From: Frateuria_A sp051900535
Lineage (GTDB): Bacteria; Pseudomonadota; Gammaproteobacteria; Xanthomonadales; Rhodanobacteraceae
Assembly: GCF_051900535.1 (NCBI RefSeq)
Contig: NZ_JBHZGI010000001.1
Span: 992,001 to 1,056,000 of the forward strand
Length of the DNA: 64,000 nucleotides
Reading direction: 5' to 3'
The notes beneath the pieces were generated by a model, which saw nothing but the letters and a program-made list of their open reading frames with translations, was not told the DNA's origin and did no database searches. The translations under genes and the position numbers were made by a program. Shown here piece after piece: positions 24,593-32,567 of the stretch (positions are counted from its first letter, which is position 1; each line of letters begins with the position of its first letter).

Positions 24593-25195
24593 CTACATGC
24601 GTGGGTTGGAAAGCTCCGCGAGGAAATGAGTGAACACCCTGGGCTCTATCAGCAGGGTGAAGATCACGCCGAAAGCCGCGCCCCACAGGTGAGCGCTGTG
24701 GTTGATGTTGTCGCGACCGGCGCGGTCCATGTAGATGGAATAGCCCACGTAGAGGACGGCGTACAACACGGCCGGCATCGGCAGCACGAACACGATGATC
24801 TTCGACCAGGGCGCCAGCAGCACGAAGGTGAACAACACCGCCGAAACCGCTCCCGAAGCGCCAAGGCTGTGGTAGTTCGGGTTGCGGCGGTTCTTGATGT
24901 AGGTCGGCAGGATCGAGACGACCAGCGCCGCGAGGTAGAAGAGCAGGAAACCGAGCCGGCCGAGCTCGGCGGAATAGAACTGCTCGATCAGCCGGCCGAA
25001 GAAAAACAGCGTCAGCATGTTGAAAAGCAAATGGCCGAAATCGGCGTGCACCAGGCCATAGGTCACCAGACGGTGGTACTCACGATGGCGCTGGATCGCC
25101 GGCGGCCAGAGGATCAGGTCATCCAGCAGTTTCGGCTTGTTGAAGGCCAGGAACGAAACGATGCAGGTGACGGCGATGATGGTCAGGGTGATCAT
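24593..25195 (-). CDS. Rhomboid family intramembrane serine protease
   Basis: A 200-residue, six-helix rhomboid. The catalytic Ser114 is in LGASGAVSAV and the His in NHSAHLWGAAFG (about 169). Loop 1 residues and HADFGHLLFNMLTLFFFG (His50, His55, Asn59) match the family. It cleaves transmembrane segments; substrates unknown. The start MITLTIIAV at 25195 puts the first helix at the N-terminus. The stop is eight bases before the lipid kinase start, so this is the first gene of the operon. Confidence 0.9.
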   Translation of the reverse strand: MITLTIIAVTCIVSFLAFNKPKLLDDLILWPPAIQRHREYHRLVTYGLVHADFGHLLFNMLTLFFFGRLIEQFYSAELGRLGFLLFYLAALVVSILPTYIKNRRNPNYHSLGASGAVSAVLFTFVLLAPWSKIIVFVLPMPAVLYAVLYVGYSIYMDRAGRDNINHSAHLWGAAFGVIFTLLIEPRVFTHFLAELSNPRM

Positions 25196-25332
25196 GATCG
25201 CTGGGGCTTCCTGTGGAACGGGTGACCGTCCATCTTGGCGACACCCACTCGGCTTGTCGACTCGCGCGGCCCCCGGTGCGACATCACGGCGTATCATGCG
25301 CGCCTTCATCCGCCCGCTCCCCACGGACACGC

Positions 25333-26214
25333 ATGGAACCGATCCGCTACCTGCATCTGGACGTCTTTGCCGCCACCTGCGGCGGGGGCAACCACCTGGG
25401 CGTGGTCACCGACGCGCGGGGATGGAGCGACGAGGAGATGCGACGTTTTGCGCGCTGGACCGCGCTGGTGGAAACCACGTTCCTGCTGCCGCCCTCGACA
25501 CCGCAGTCGAGCTACCGCGTGCGCATCTTCACCCCCCAACACGAGATCCCGTTCGCCGGCCACCCGAGCGTCGGAAGCGCGCACGCGGTGCTGGCCTGCG
25601 GACTCGCACAGCCGGTCGATGGCGTGCTCTGGCAGGAATGCGGCGCCGGCGTGTTGCCGATCCGCGTCGAGGGCGAGGGTGAGGCGCGCGACCTGTTGCT
25701 GAAGTCGCCTGGCGAGCGCGTGCTCGCCACCGGTCGCGACGCGCATCCGCTGCTTGCGGCCACGCTCGCCGGCATCGAACTGGGCACGCTGCCACCGGCG
25801 CTCGTCGATGGCGGCCGCCGCTGGTGGCTGGCCGAAGTCGCGGACGAAACGGGCCTGCGCGGCTGGCTGCCCGACCACAGCGCCATCGGCGCGCTCGCAC
25901 GGGCCACCGGCAGCATGGGCCTGTGCGCGTTCGCGCGCAGCGCGTCGGGCGACCACCAGTTGGTGGTGCGGGCATTTCCCGCCGGCGTCGGCATCGTCGA
26001 GGATCCGGCCTCGGGCGCCGCCAACGGCCTGATCGCCGCCTACATCGCGCACGCCGAGCCGCAGGGCGCGCTCGCCCGCGGTTACGCGATCAGCCAGGGC
26101 CGCGAGATGGGCCACGACGCGCGGCTGCTGGCGCGCATCGAGCCGGACGCGATCTGGGTCGGCGGCCGCGCCCGCACGGTGGTCGACGGCGTGCTGCACT
26201 GGAATCGCGCGTGA
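25333..26214 (+). CDS. PhzF family isomerase-like protein
   Basis: A 293-residue two-domain protein of the PhzF/DapF fold. Seen: YLHLDVFAATCGGGNHLGVV, the catalytic-site ETTFLLPPS Glu region (about residue 45), FTPQHEIPFAGHPSVGSAH and the late EDPASGAANGLIAAYI. PhzF proper isomerises a phenazine precursor; most chromosomal homologues have unknown substrates, and there are no phenazine genes here. The stop TGA overlaps the GTG start of the next gene. Confidence 0.9.
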   Translation: MEPIRYLHLDVFAATCGGGNHLGVVTDARGWSDEEMRRFARWTALVETTFLLPPSTPQSSYRVRIFTPQHEIPFAGHPSVGSAHAVLACGLAQPVDGVLWQECGAGVLPIRVEGEGEARDLLLKSPGERVLATGRDAHPLLAATLAGIELGTLPPALVDGGRRWWLAEVADETGLRGWLPDHSAIGALARATGSMGLCAFARSASGDHQLVVRAFPAGVGIVEDPASGAANGLIAAYIAHAEPQGALARGYAISQGREMGHDARLLARIEPDAIWVGGRARTVVDGVLHWNRA

Positions 26215-26675
26215 GCGAGGCGCAGATCTGGGTCGATGCCGACGCCTGCCCGGGGCCGATCAAGGAGATCCTGTTCCGCGCGGCCGAGCGCGCACAGGTG
26301 ATGGTCACGCTGGTCGCCAACCAGATGCTGCGCACGCCGCCCACGCGATGGGTGCGCGCGATCCAGGTCGCCGGCGGCTTCGACGTGGCTGACAACGAGA
26401 TCGTCCAGCGCCTCTCGGCCGGCGACCTCGTGGTGACGCAGGACATCCCGCTGGCCGCGCAGGCGATCGACAAGGGCGCGCTGGCACTGCACCCGCGCGG
26501 CGAGCTGTACACGCGCGAGACCATCGCCCAGCGCCTGTCGATGCGCAATTTCATGGACGAGTTGCGCGGCGCCGGCGTGGATACCGGCGGCCCGGCAACG
26601 TTTCATGCGCGCGACCGGCAGGCATTCGCCAACCAGCTGGACCGCTGGCTGCAGCAACGCCCGAAACACCCGTAG
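26211..26675 (+). CDS. UPF0178 family protein (YaiI/YqxD)
   Basis: A 154-residue protein of the UPF0178 family, a PIN-like fold. The motif QIWVDADACPGPIKEILFRAAER at the start and VVTQDIPLAAQAIDKGA in the middle carry conserved acidic residues. A nuclease role has been suggested from fold, but no activity is established. It starts with GTG at 26211, overlapping the PhzF stop. Its own stop TAG is part of a GTAG sequence. Confidence 0.9.
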   Translation: MSEAQIWVDADACPGPIKEILFRAAERAQVMVTLVANQMLRTPPTRWVRAIQVAGGFDVADNEIVQRLSAGDLVVTQDIPLAAQAIDKGALALHPRGELYTRETIAQRLSMRNFMDELRGAGVDTGGPATFHARDRQAFANQLDRWLQQRPKHP

Positions 26676-26701
26676 GGCCGACGCTTGGGCGTAGGGTTGG
26701 C
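26672..26701. repeat. GTAG-headed element, degenerate
   Basis: GTAGGGCCGACGCTTGGGC followed by a second GTAGGG copy. The arms pair poorly. The first GTAG supplies the UPF0178 stop codon. Confidence 0.4.
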
Positions 26702-26702
26702 T

Positions 26703-26770
26703 TCAGTCCAGCGGCTCGATCGCCACCAGCACCGGCGGGTTGAAACCGACCGACGCCTTGGGGTCACTCC
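26703..26770 (-). pseudogene. Possible stranded C-terminal coding tail of a lost gene
   Basis: On the minus strand, directly after the dehydrogenase stop and in another frame, ARIWSDPKASVGF continues to PPVLVAIEPLD and a TGA at 26703-26705. Almost all codons end in G or C, as in real genes here, and the composition (Lys, Phe, Asn, Ile, Glu) is protein-like, unlike the Arg/Pro/Ala-rich shadow frames. No start or upstream part is left. It may be a remnant or chance; the family is not recognised. Confidence 0.3.
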
Positions 26771-27639
26771 AGATGCGCGCGGCGCGCGGCCACCTGCGCC
26801 AGCGCCGCCCAGTCCAGTCCTTCACCGCCGCCCGCGAGCGCTTCGATCAGCGCATCGCGGACCACGCCGGCGAACGGCAGCGGCACCCGTGCCGCCTCGC
26901 CCGCGGCGAGCGCGAGGTTCACGTCCTTCAAGCCCAGCGGCAGCGCGAAGCCTGGCGGCGCGTAGCGCTCCTCGGCGATCAGCCGGCCGTAGCCCTGGTA
27001 GGCCGGCGCGGCGAACAGCGTGCTGGTCATGATCTCCAGGAAGTCGGCGGCGCTGACGCCATGCGCCCGCGTGAGCGCGCTGGCTTCGGCCATGCTTTCG
27101 ATCGCCGAGGCCAGCATGAAGTTGCCGGCGAGCTTGACCACGTTGGCGCGCTCGGGCGCCTCGCCGACCGGCCACAGCCGGCTGCCCAGCGCTTCGAGTA
27201 GCGGGCGCACGGTATCGACCAGGTGCGCATGCCCGGCCACCACGATGTTGAGCTTGGCCGCCGCGGCCATGTCCGGTCGGCCGAACACCGGCGCGGCGAC
27301 GTAGCCCAGGCCGCGCCGCGCGTGCTCCTCGGCCAGCTCGCGCGCCAGCGCCACGGAAATGGTGGCGTGGTTGACGTGAACGGTGCCGCGGTCCATCTCG
27401 TCCAGTACGCCGCCGCCCAGAAACACCTCGCGCACCGCCTGGTCGTTGGCCAGCATGCTGTGCACGACCTGGCCCTGCACCGCCCGCCCGGGTGTGCGGA
27501 CAACTTTGGCGCCGAGCGAGGCCAAGGGTTCGGTGGGGCCTTCGGAGCGGTTCCACACCGTCACCGTGTGGCCCGCCGCGAGCAGGTTGCTGGCCATGGC
27601 GCTGCCCATGGCGCCCAGGCCGAGGAAGCCGATGTTCAA
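26764..27639 (-). CDS. NAD(P)-dependent beta-hydroxyacid dehydrogenase (3-hydroxyisobutyrate dehydrogenase family)
   Basis: A 291-residue oxidoreductase. The N-terminal Rossmann motif is NIGFLGLGAMGSAMASNL, then VWNRS, HVNHATIS, GYVAAPVFGRPDMAAAAKLNIV and the catalytic Lys in VVKLAGNFM. It could act on tartronate semialdehyde, glyoxylate or 3-hydroxyisobutyrate (GlxR/GLYR1-like). The start is taken as TTG at 27639 because GGAGAA lies just upstream and the Rossmann motif begins at once; an ATG at 27699 would add 20 residues. It stands alone on this strand. Confidence 0.87.
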   Translation of the reverse strand: MNIGFLGLGAMGSAMASNLLAAGHTVTVWNRSEGPTEPLASLGAKVVRTPGRAVQGQVVHSMLANDQAVREVFLGGGVLDEMDRGTVHVNHATISVALARELAEEHARRGLGYVAAPVFGRPDMAAAAKLNIVVAGHAHLVDTVRPLLEALGSRLWPVGEAPERANVVKLAGNFMLASAIESMAEASALTRAHGVSAADFLEIMTSTLFAAPAYQGYGRLIAEERYAPPGFALPLGLKDVNLALAAGEAARVPLPFAGVVRDALIEALAGGGEGLDWAALAQVAARRAHLE

Positions 27640-27728
27640 GGAAGTTCTCCTGTTGGCGCGACCGGGTAATGGAACATTGGCGGTGTTGAAGGCATGCAAA
27701 GGCCAGCCCTACGGTTTCGGCGCATGGC

Positions 27729-28904
27729 TCACGCCACTTCGCCGGCCGCATGCCCCGACGCCCACGCCCACTGGAAGTTGTACCCACCGAGCCAGCCGGT
27801 CACGTCGACCACTTCGCCGATGAAATAAAGCCCCGGCACGAGCCGGGACTGCATGGTGCTGGAGGACAGCCCGTCGGTGTCCACCCCACCCAGCGTCACC
27901 TCCGCGGTGCGGTAGCCCTCGGTGCCGCTGGCGACCAGCGGCCAGTCGTTCAGGCGGGCACCGATCGCGGCCAGCTCCGCCTCGCGGTACTGGCGCATCG
28001 GGCGGTTTCCGAAGTCGAGTTCGCACAGCCGCTGCGCCAGCCGCTTGGGCAGCGCGTCGCCCAGCACGGTCTTCAGCTCCGCCGCCGGCCGCGCCACGCG
28101 CTGGCCTGGCAGCCAGTCGGCGGCGTCGCGGTCGGGCAGCAGGTCCAGCCGCAGTTCCTCGCCCGGCTCCCAATAGGAGGATATCTGCAGGATCGACGGC
28201 CCGCTGATGCCCCGGTGGGTGAACAACAACCCGGCGCGGAACGCCTGTCGCCCGCAGCGGGCCTCGGCCGGTAATGCCACGCCGGCCAGGTCCGCGTAGC
28301 GCTCCTGGTGCTTGCCGCTCAGCGTCAGTGGCACCAGTCCGGCGCGCGTGGGCCGCACGGCGTGGCCGAACTGGCGCGCCAGCTCGTAGCCGAACCCGGT
28401 CGCGCCCATGCTCGGGATCGAAAGGCCGCCGCTGGCGATTACCAGCGCCTCGGCGTGCACTTCGCCGCGCGCCGTGGTCACGCTGAAGCCCGCCTCGCCG
28501 TGGCGCACGCGCTCCACCGCGCAACTGGTCTCCACCCGCACGCCGGCGGCCGCGCATTCGTCCAGCAGCATGCGCACGATCTGCTTGGAGGAGTCGTCGC
28601 AGAACAGCTGGCCGAGCTCCTTCTCGTGGTAGGCGATGCGGTGCTTCTCCACCAGCGCAATGAAATCGGCCGGCGTGTAGCGCGCCAGTGCGGAATTGGC
28701 GAAGTGCGGGTTGGCCGAAAGGTAGTTGGCCGGCGTCACGCCCAGGTTGGTGAAATTGCAGCGCCCGCCGCCGGACATCAGGATCTTCTTGCCTGGCTTG
28801 TTCGCGTGATCGAGCACCAGCACGCGCCGTCCGCGCTGGCCGGCGGTGATCGCGCACATGAGGCCGGCGGCACCCGCGCCGATGATGAGGACGTCGGTTT
28901 TCAT
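27729..28904 (-). CDS. HI0933/YhiN-family flavoprotein
   Basis: A 391-residue FAD-binding protein. The GxGxxG dinucleotide motif is VLIIGAGAAGLMCAI at 5-19, followed by the family signature KPGKKILMSGGGRCNFTN, FCDDSSKQIV, GGLSIPSMGATGFGYELA and the C-terminal GLYFIGEVVDVTGWLGGYNF. Members are called NAD(P)/FAD-dependent oxidoreductases; the physiological reaction is unknown. Start MKTDVLIIG at 28904. It is divergent from yajQ with 89 bp between them. Confidence 0.9.
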   Translation of the reverse strand: MKTDVLIIGAGAAGLMCAITAGQRGRRVLVLDHANKPGKKILMSGGGRCNFTNLGVTPANYLSANPHFANSALARYTPADFIALVEKHRIAYHEKELGQLFCDDSSKQIVRMLLDECAAAGVRVETSCAVERVRHGEAGFSVTTARGEVHAEALVIASGGLSIPSMGATGFGYELARQFGHAVRPTRAGLVPLTLSGKHQERYADLAGVALPAEARCGRQAFRAGLLFTHRGISGPSILQISSYWEPGEELRLDLLPDRDAADWLPGQRVARPAAELKTVLGDALPKRLAQRLCELDFGNRPMRQYREAELAAIGARLNDWPLVASGTEGYRTAEVTLGGVDTDGLSSSTMQSRLVPGLYFIGEVVDVTGWLGGYNFQWAWASGHAAGEVA

Positions 28905-28957
28905 GGTTCGGCAGGGAGCGCGCGCTGGGCGACGGTCGCGCATTATCGCCGAGCGCT

Positions 28958-28963
28958 TACACT
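28958..28963 (+). promoter_or_regulatory. Candidate -10 element for yajQ
   Basis: TACACT lies 30 bases before the yajQ ATG. No -35 is convincing. Confidence 0.3.
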
Positions 28964-28993
28964 TTCCGCCTTCCCATCCTGCAGGTGCCCACC

Positions 28994-29476
28994 ATGCCTT
29001 CCTTCGACGTCGTCTCCGAAGTGGACAAGCACGAACTCACCAACGCGGTCGACCAGGCCAACCGCGAACTGGCCAACCGCTTCGACTTCAAGGGAGCGGA
29101 CGCCGTGTTCGAACTGGACGGCTACGTGATCACCCAGCGCGCACCGAGCGACTTCCAGCTGCAGCAGATGCTGGACATCCTGCGCGGACGCCTGACCTCG
29201 CGGAAGATCGACATCCGCGCGCTGGACGTGGCCGAGCCGGAAGTGAACCTGGGCGGTGCGCGGCAGAAAGTCACCGTCAAGCAGGGCATCGAGCAGGCGA
29301 TGGCCAAGAAGCTGGTGGCCGAGCTCAAGGCCGCCAAGCTCAAGGTCGAGGCGCAGATCAACGGCGACAAGCTGCGCGTGACGGGCAAGAAGCGCGACGA
29401 CCTGCAGCTGGCGATGGCACTGCTGCGCAAGTCCGACGTGGAGCTGCCGCTGCAGTTCGACAACTTCCGCGACTGA
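28994..29476 (+). CDS. yajQ: YajQ family nucleotide-binding protein
   Basis: A 160-residue protein with two ferredoxin-like/RRM folds. It starts MPSFDVVSEVDKHELTNAVD and contains NRFDFKGADA, SDFQLQQMLDIL, KQGIEQAMAKKLV and the ending LPLQFDNFRD, all typical of YajQ. In Xanthomonas a YajQ protein binds cyclic di-GMP and controls virulence genes, so it may be a c-di-GMP effector here. A diguanylate cyclase gene lies about 2 kb away, but linkage is loose. A GTG nine bases upstream is a weaker start. Confidence 0.93.
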   Translation: MPSFDVVSEVDKHELTNAVDQANRELANRFDFKGADAVFELDGYVITQRAPSDFQLQQMLDILRGRLTSRKIDIRALDVAEPEVNLGGARQKVTVKQGIEQAMAKKLVAELKAAKLKVEAQINGDKLRVTGKKRDDLQLAMALLRKSDVELPLQFDNFRD

Positions 29477-29489
29477 GACCGCCTTTCGC

Positions 29490-29512
29490 AGGAGCCGCCC
29501 GTGGGCTCCTAC
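29490..29512. repeat. AGGAGCC...GGCTCCTAC palindrome (REP-like)
   Basis: The stem AGGAGCC-gcccgtg-GGCTCCT is followed by AC. The CTAC tail contains the TAG stop (minus strand, 29509-29511) of the DUF1345 gene. It lies between convergent genes. Confidence 0.55.
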
Positions 29513-30207
29513 ACGTGAAGCCTGGCCATGGCCCCCTGCCCCGCCATGATGTTCACGCTGACGGCCACGATGAACACGTTGAAGAAGAACGCGATCACGC
29601 CGTGCATGAGCACCATCCGGCGTAGCTCGCGGCTGGTTACCTGGACGTCCGAAACCTGGAAGGTCATGCCGATCACCACCGCGAAGTAGGCGAAATCCCA
29701 GTAGTCGGGTTCGCCGCCGCCGGGGAACCGCAGACCCTTGTGCTCTTCGCCGTAGTCGCCGTAATAGCCGTGCGCGTAGTGCAGCGCGAACAAGGTGTTG
29801 AGGAAGGCCCAGCTGAGCATGATGCTCGCGGCGGAAACCACGATCGCGACCAGTCCGCCGGTCTTGCCGGCCTCCAGTTCGGTGCCCAGTGCCACCAGCA
29901 CCACCGTCGAGATCGCCACGCCGCTCCACAGGATGCCCCAGCGCCCGGCGTCCTGGTGGCGCGCTTTCTTGCGCATGCTGGTTGGCGTGGCCGCGCTGAA
30001 CTCCCACAGCTGCAGGCCCATGAACGCCAGCGCGCCGGCGTCGAAACCGAGCAGGAACGCCGGCGCCGGATGCATGCCCAGGCTCCATGCCGCAACCGCC
30101 ACCGCCAGCAGCAGCGCGCCACCGACGGCCAGCGACGGACGCGCCCGCAGGGCGTGAAAGAGACTGCGGCGGTGGTGCTGCCGGCCGTGGGGAGCTGAAC
30201 CACTCAT
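29509..30207 (-). CDS. DUF1345 membrane protein
   Basis: A 232-residue inner-membrane protein with about five hydrophobic segments (near 25-43, 48-68, 95-112, 125-150 and 205-226). LGFDAGALAFMGLQLWEFS, NTLFALHYAHGYYGD and EPDYWDFAYFAVVIGMTFQVSD are the conserved DUF1345 segments. Function unknown. The stop codon comes from the adjacent palindrome. Confidence 0.88.
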   Translation of the reverse strand: MSGSAPHGRQHHRRSLFHALRARPSLAVGGALLLAVAVAAWSLGMHPAPAFLLGFDAGALAFMGLQLWEFSAATPTSMRKKARHQDAGRWGILWSGVAISTVVLVALGTELEAGKTGGLVAIVVSAASIMLSWAFLNTLFALHYAHGYYGDYGEEHKGLRFPGGGEPDYWDFAYFAVVIGMTFQVSDVQVTSRELRRMVLMHGVIAFFFNVFIVAVSVNIMAGQGAMARLHV

Positions 30208-30279
30208 CGGGCCTCTCGCCGTCGTTGCGTAACCCAGTGTGGCCGATGCGGCGAGCCGGGCACAACGATCGACGCCGAA

Positions 30280-30555
30280 TCAGGCGCGCAGGTCCGCGAA
30301 CTCCGGATGCCGGCGCAGCCACGAGGCGGCGTACGCGCAGGCGGGGATCACCGACCAGCCCTCGGCCCGCGCGGTTTCCATCGCGGCCTGGGTCAGCGCC
30401 GAGGCGATGCCGCGGCCTTCCACCGGCCCCGGCACGCCGGTGTGAGTGATCGTCATGACCTTTCCGGCGAGGCGGTAATCGAGCTCGCAAGGCTGGCCGT
30501 CCACCACGGTTTCGAAGCGCTGTGCGGCGGGGTCGTGGCGGATGTCGAAGCTCAT
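30280..30555 (-). CDS. Small GNAT-family acetyltransferase (YjdJ-like)
   Basis: A 91-residue protein of the short GNAT class (PF14542 type). DYRLAGKVMTITHTGVPGPVEGRGIASALTQAAMETARAEGW carries the acetyl-CoA-binding pattern (V/PxxxGRGIA), with WSVIPACAYAASWLRRHPEF at the end. Members are predicted N-acetyltransferases of unknown substrate. It is divergent from the OsmC gene. Confidence 0.88.
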   Translation of the reverse strand: MSFDIRHDPAAQRFETVVDGQPCELDYRLAGKVMTITHTGVPGPVEGRGIASALTQAAMETARAEGWSVIPACAYAASWLRRHPEFADLRA

Positions 30556-30699
30556 GCCGTTGCTCGGGAAGGGAAAGCTGCGAGCTTACGGCTGACGGCG
30601 GCAAAACGCGCGTGAAGCGGGCGCGGGCGCGCGTTCGCGCGTCCTGAATGGCAACAGGCCCACACTGGTTCGTCCATCCGAACAAACGGGAGATCCGCC

Positions 30700-31125
30700 A
30701 TGAAGAAATCCGCCTCCGCCACCTGGTCCGGCGGCCTGAAGGACGGCCAGGGCACCATCTCCACCCAGACTGGCGTGATGCGCGAGGCGCCGTTCGGCTT
30801 CAAGTCGCGTTTCGAGGACGGCCCCGGCACCAATCCGGAGGAACTGATCGGCGCGGCACTGGCCGGCTGCTTCTCGATGGCGCTGTCGCTGGGGCTGGGC
30901 AATGCCGGGCTGACGCCCGAGCGTATAGAGACCCGGGCCGAGGTGACGCTGGACAAGCAGGGCGACGGTTTCGCCATCACCACCATCGCCCTGAACTGCC
31001 GCGCCCGCGTGCCCGGCGCCGACGCCGACACGTTTCAGCGCATCGCGCAGGAGACCAAGCAGGGCTGCCCGGTATCGAAGGTGCTGCGGGCCGACATCTC
31101 GCTCGACGCCGCACTGGAGGGCTGA
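30700..31125 (+). CDS. osmC: OsmC-type peroxiredoxin
   Basis: A 141-residue OsmC. It reduces organic hydroperoxides with two Cys: AGCFSMALS (about Cys57) and GCPVSKVL (about Cys124). The N-terminus KKSASATWSGGLKDGQGTIS and the NPEELIGAALAGCF segment are typical of OsmC rather than Ohr. The ATG follows GGGAGATCCGCC, a fair Shine-Dalgarno. It is usually induced by osmotic or stationary-phase stress; no promoter can be assigned by eye. Confidence 0.93.
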   Translation: MKKSASATWSGGLKDGQGTISTQTGVMREAPFGFKSRFEDGPGTNPEELIGAALAGCFSMALSLGLGNAGLTPERIETRAEVTLDKQGDGFAITTIALNCRARVPGADADTFQRIAQETKQGCPVSKVLRADISLDAALEG

Positions 31126-31137
31126 CCGCAGGGGTGC

Positions 31138-31164
31138 GTAGGGACGGGCCTCGGCCCGCCCTAC
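31138..31164. repeat. GTAG...CTAC palindrome (REP-like)
   Basis: GTAGGGACGGGCC and GGCCCGCCCTAC pair except for one bulged base. It lies between osmC and the convergent diguanylate cyclase gene and does not overlap a stop codon. Confidence 0.6.
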
Positions 31165-31197
31165 CGCACGACCGCGGCGGTTGAAGCCTACCTACGG

Positions 31198-32391
31198 TCA
31201 AGCCAGCAAGCGTCGGACCACCAGTTCCGGATCGGCTGCCATGACCCGGTTGCGGCCGGCATGCTTGGCCGCGTAGAGCGCCGCGTCCGCGCGCCGCAGC
31301 AGGGCCGCCACGTCGTGCTCGCCCGTCTCGGCCGCGGCGGTACCGATCGACACGGTCAACTGCAACAGATGCCCGTCGACCATCAACGGCGTGGACTCGA
31401 CCGTGCCGCGGATGCGCTCGGCCAGCACCAGCGCCTGCTCCAGGCTGGTGTCCGGCGCCAGCACCACGAATTCCTCGCCGCCGATGCGCCCGATCACGTT
31501 GCCGGCGCGCAGCGTCGCCCGGATGCCGGCAACCAGCGCCAGCAGGACCTTGTCGCCGCCGCCATGGCCGAAGCGATCGTTGACGCTCTTGAAGTGGTCG
31601 GCGTCGATCATCAGCACGCCCAGCGGCCGCCCTCCGCGATTGACCTGGGAGAGCATCTGGGTGGCGCTTTCGGTCAGCGCCAGGCGGTTCTTCACGCCGG
31701 TCAGCGAATCGACCCTTGCCAGCAGGTGCAGCTCGCGCTGCAGCGTTTCGTTGTAGAGCAGCAGGAAACCGATGCTCAAGAACAGCGGCTGCATGCCCGA
31801 GAACAGCACGTAGAAATAATTGACCAGGGCCGGCTGGATGATGTCGGCCGGCGGATTCAGGTCGAACCAAAGCTGTCCGTTGCGCCACACCAGCAGCAGC
31901 GCCGAGGCCGAGCACATGACCAGCAGCACCACCCGCGCCCGTGAACTGCGCCGGGGACCGCCGCCCAGCAGTGCCCACATGCGCAGGGCGATGTCGGCCA
32001 TGATCGCCGCCGAACCCCACAGCACGCGCACACGGTAGTCCGGCTCGACCACGCCGAACCAAGCCACGCCCAGCCAGCCGATCACGCCGATCGCCAGCGC
32101 CGTGCGCCAACGCAGCGGCGCACCCAGCAGCATGCGCAGTGCCACGACCGACATGCCCTGCGCCAGCAGGTTGAGCGCGTTGCCGCCCAGCACCAGCTGC
32201 GCCGGGTGCAGCCAGGCCTGCGCCGCCAGCATGCTCCAGCCAGCCGCTTCGACCGCCAGCGCGCCGGCGCGCAGCTTCAGGCTGGTGCGCGCCGAGCCCG
32301 GGCCGCCGTGCGTGCCGGCCCAGAGCAGGACGGCCAGCACCAGCGACTGGACGGCACTGATCAGCGACAGCGTTTCGATATGCATGGGCAT
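31198..32391 (-). CDS. Membrane-bound GGDEF diguanylate cyclase
   Basis: A 397-residue protein with about six or seven transmembrane segments (residues 8-200) and a C-terminal GGDEF domain. The active-site loop is RIGGEEF, so synthesis of cyclic di-GMP from two GTP is expected. DSLTGVKNRLAL, DADHFKSVNDRFGHGGGDK and SIGTAA are also present. The product-inhibition I-site position reads RAGN instead of RxxD, so feedback control may be lost. No separate sensory domain is seen beyond the membrane part. It is divergent from the helicase gene. Confidence 0.92.
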   Translation of the reverse strand: MPMHIETLSLISAVQSLVLAVLLWAGTHGGPGSARTSLKLRAGALAVEAAGWSMLAAQAWLHPAQLVLGGNALNLLAQGMSVVALRMLLGAPLRWRTALAIGVIGWLGVAWFGVVEPDYRVRVLWGSAAIMADIALRMWALLGGGPRRSSRARVVLLVMCSASALLLVWRNGQLWFDLNPPADIIQPALVNYFYVLFSGMQPLFLSIGFLLLYNETLQRELHLLARVDSLTGVKNRLALTESATQMLSQVNRGGRPLGVLMIDADHFKSVNDRFGHGGGDKVLLALVAGIRATLRAGNVIGRIGGEEFVVLAPDTSLEQALVLAERIRGTVESTPLMVDGHLLQLTVSIGTAAAETGEHDVAALLRRADAALYAAKHAGRNRVMAADPELVVRRLLA

Positions 32392-32511
32392 GCTGGGCTC
32401 TCCCCGCGCCCGAACGTGACGATGGCTGCGCCGTGGAAGTCGCGTGTCCGCGATGGCGTCCTGGCGTGGTCGTCGCCCGTCGTATCGGCGCTGGCTGGCG
32501 CGACTTTAGCG

Positions 32512-32539
32512 TTGACAGCGATGCCGAGTCCGTTACTTT
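32512..32539 (+). promoter_or_regulatory. Sigma-70-type promoter for the NERD-helicase gene
   Basis: A perfect -35 TTGACA (32512-32517), a 16-bp spacer and a -10 TACTTT (32534-32539). The start codon is 28 bases downstream of the -10. This is the clearest promoter in the window. Confidence 0.55.
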
Positions 32540-32567
32540 CCACGCAAAACGCCCAAACGGATGCCGG

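Noticed and set aside
25333..26214. Phenazine biosynthesis locus
   Set aside because: A single PhzF-fold protein is common outside phenazine clusters, and no other phz gene is present.
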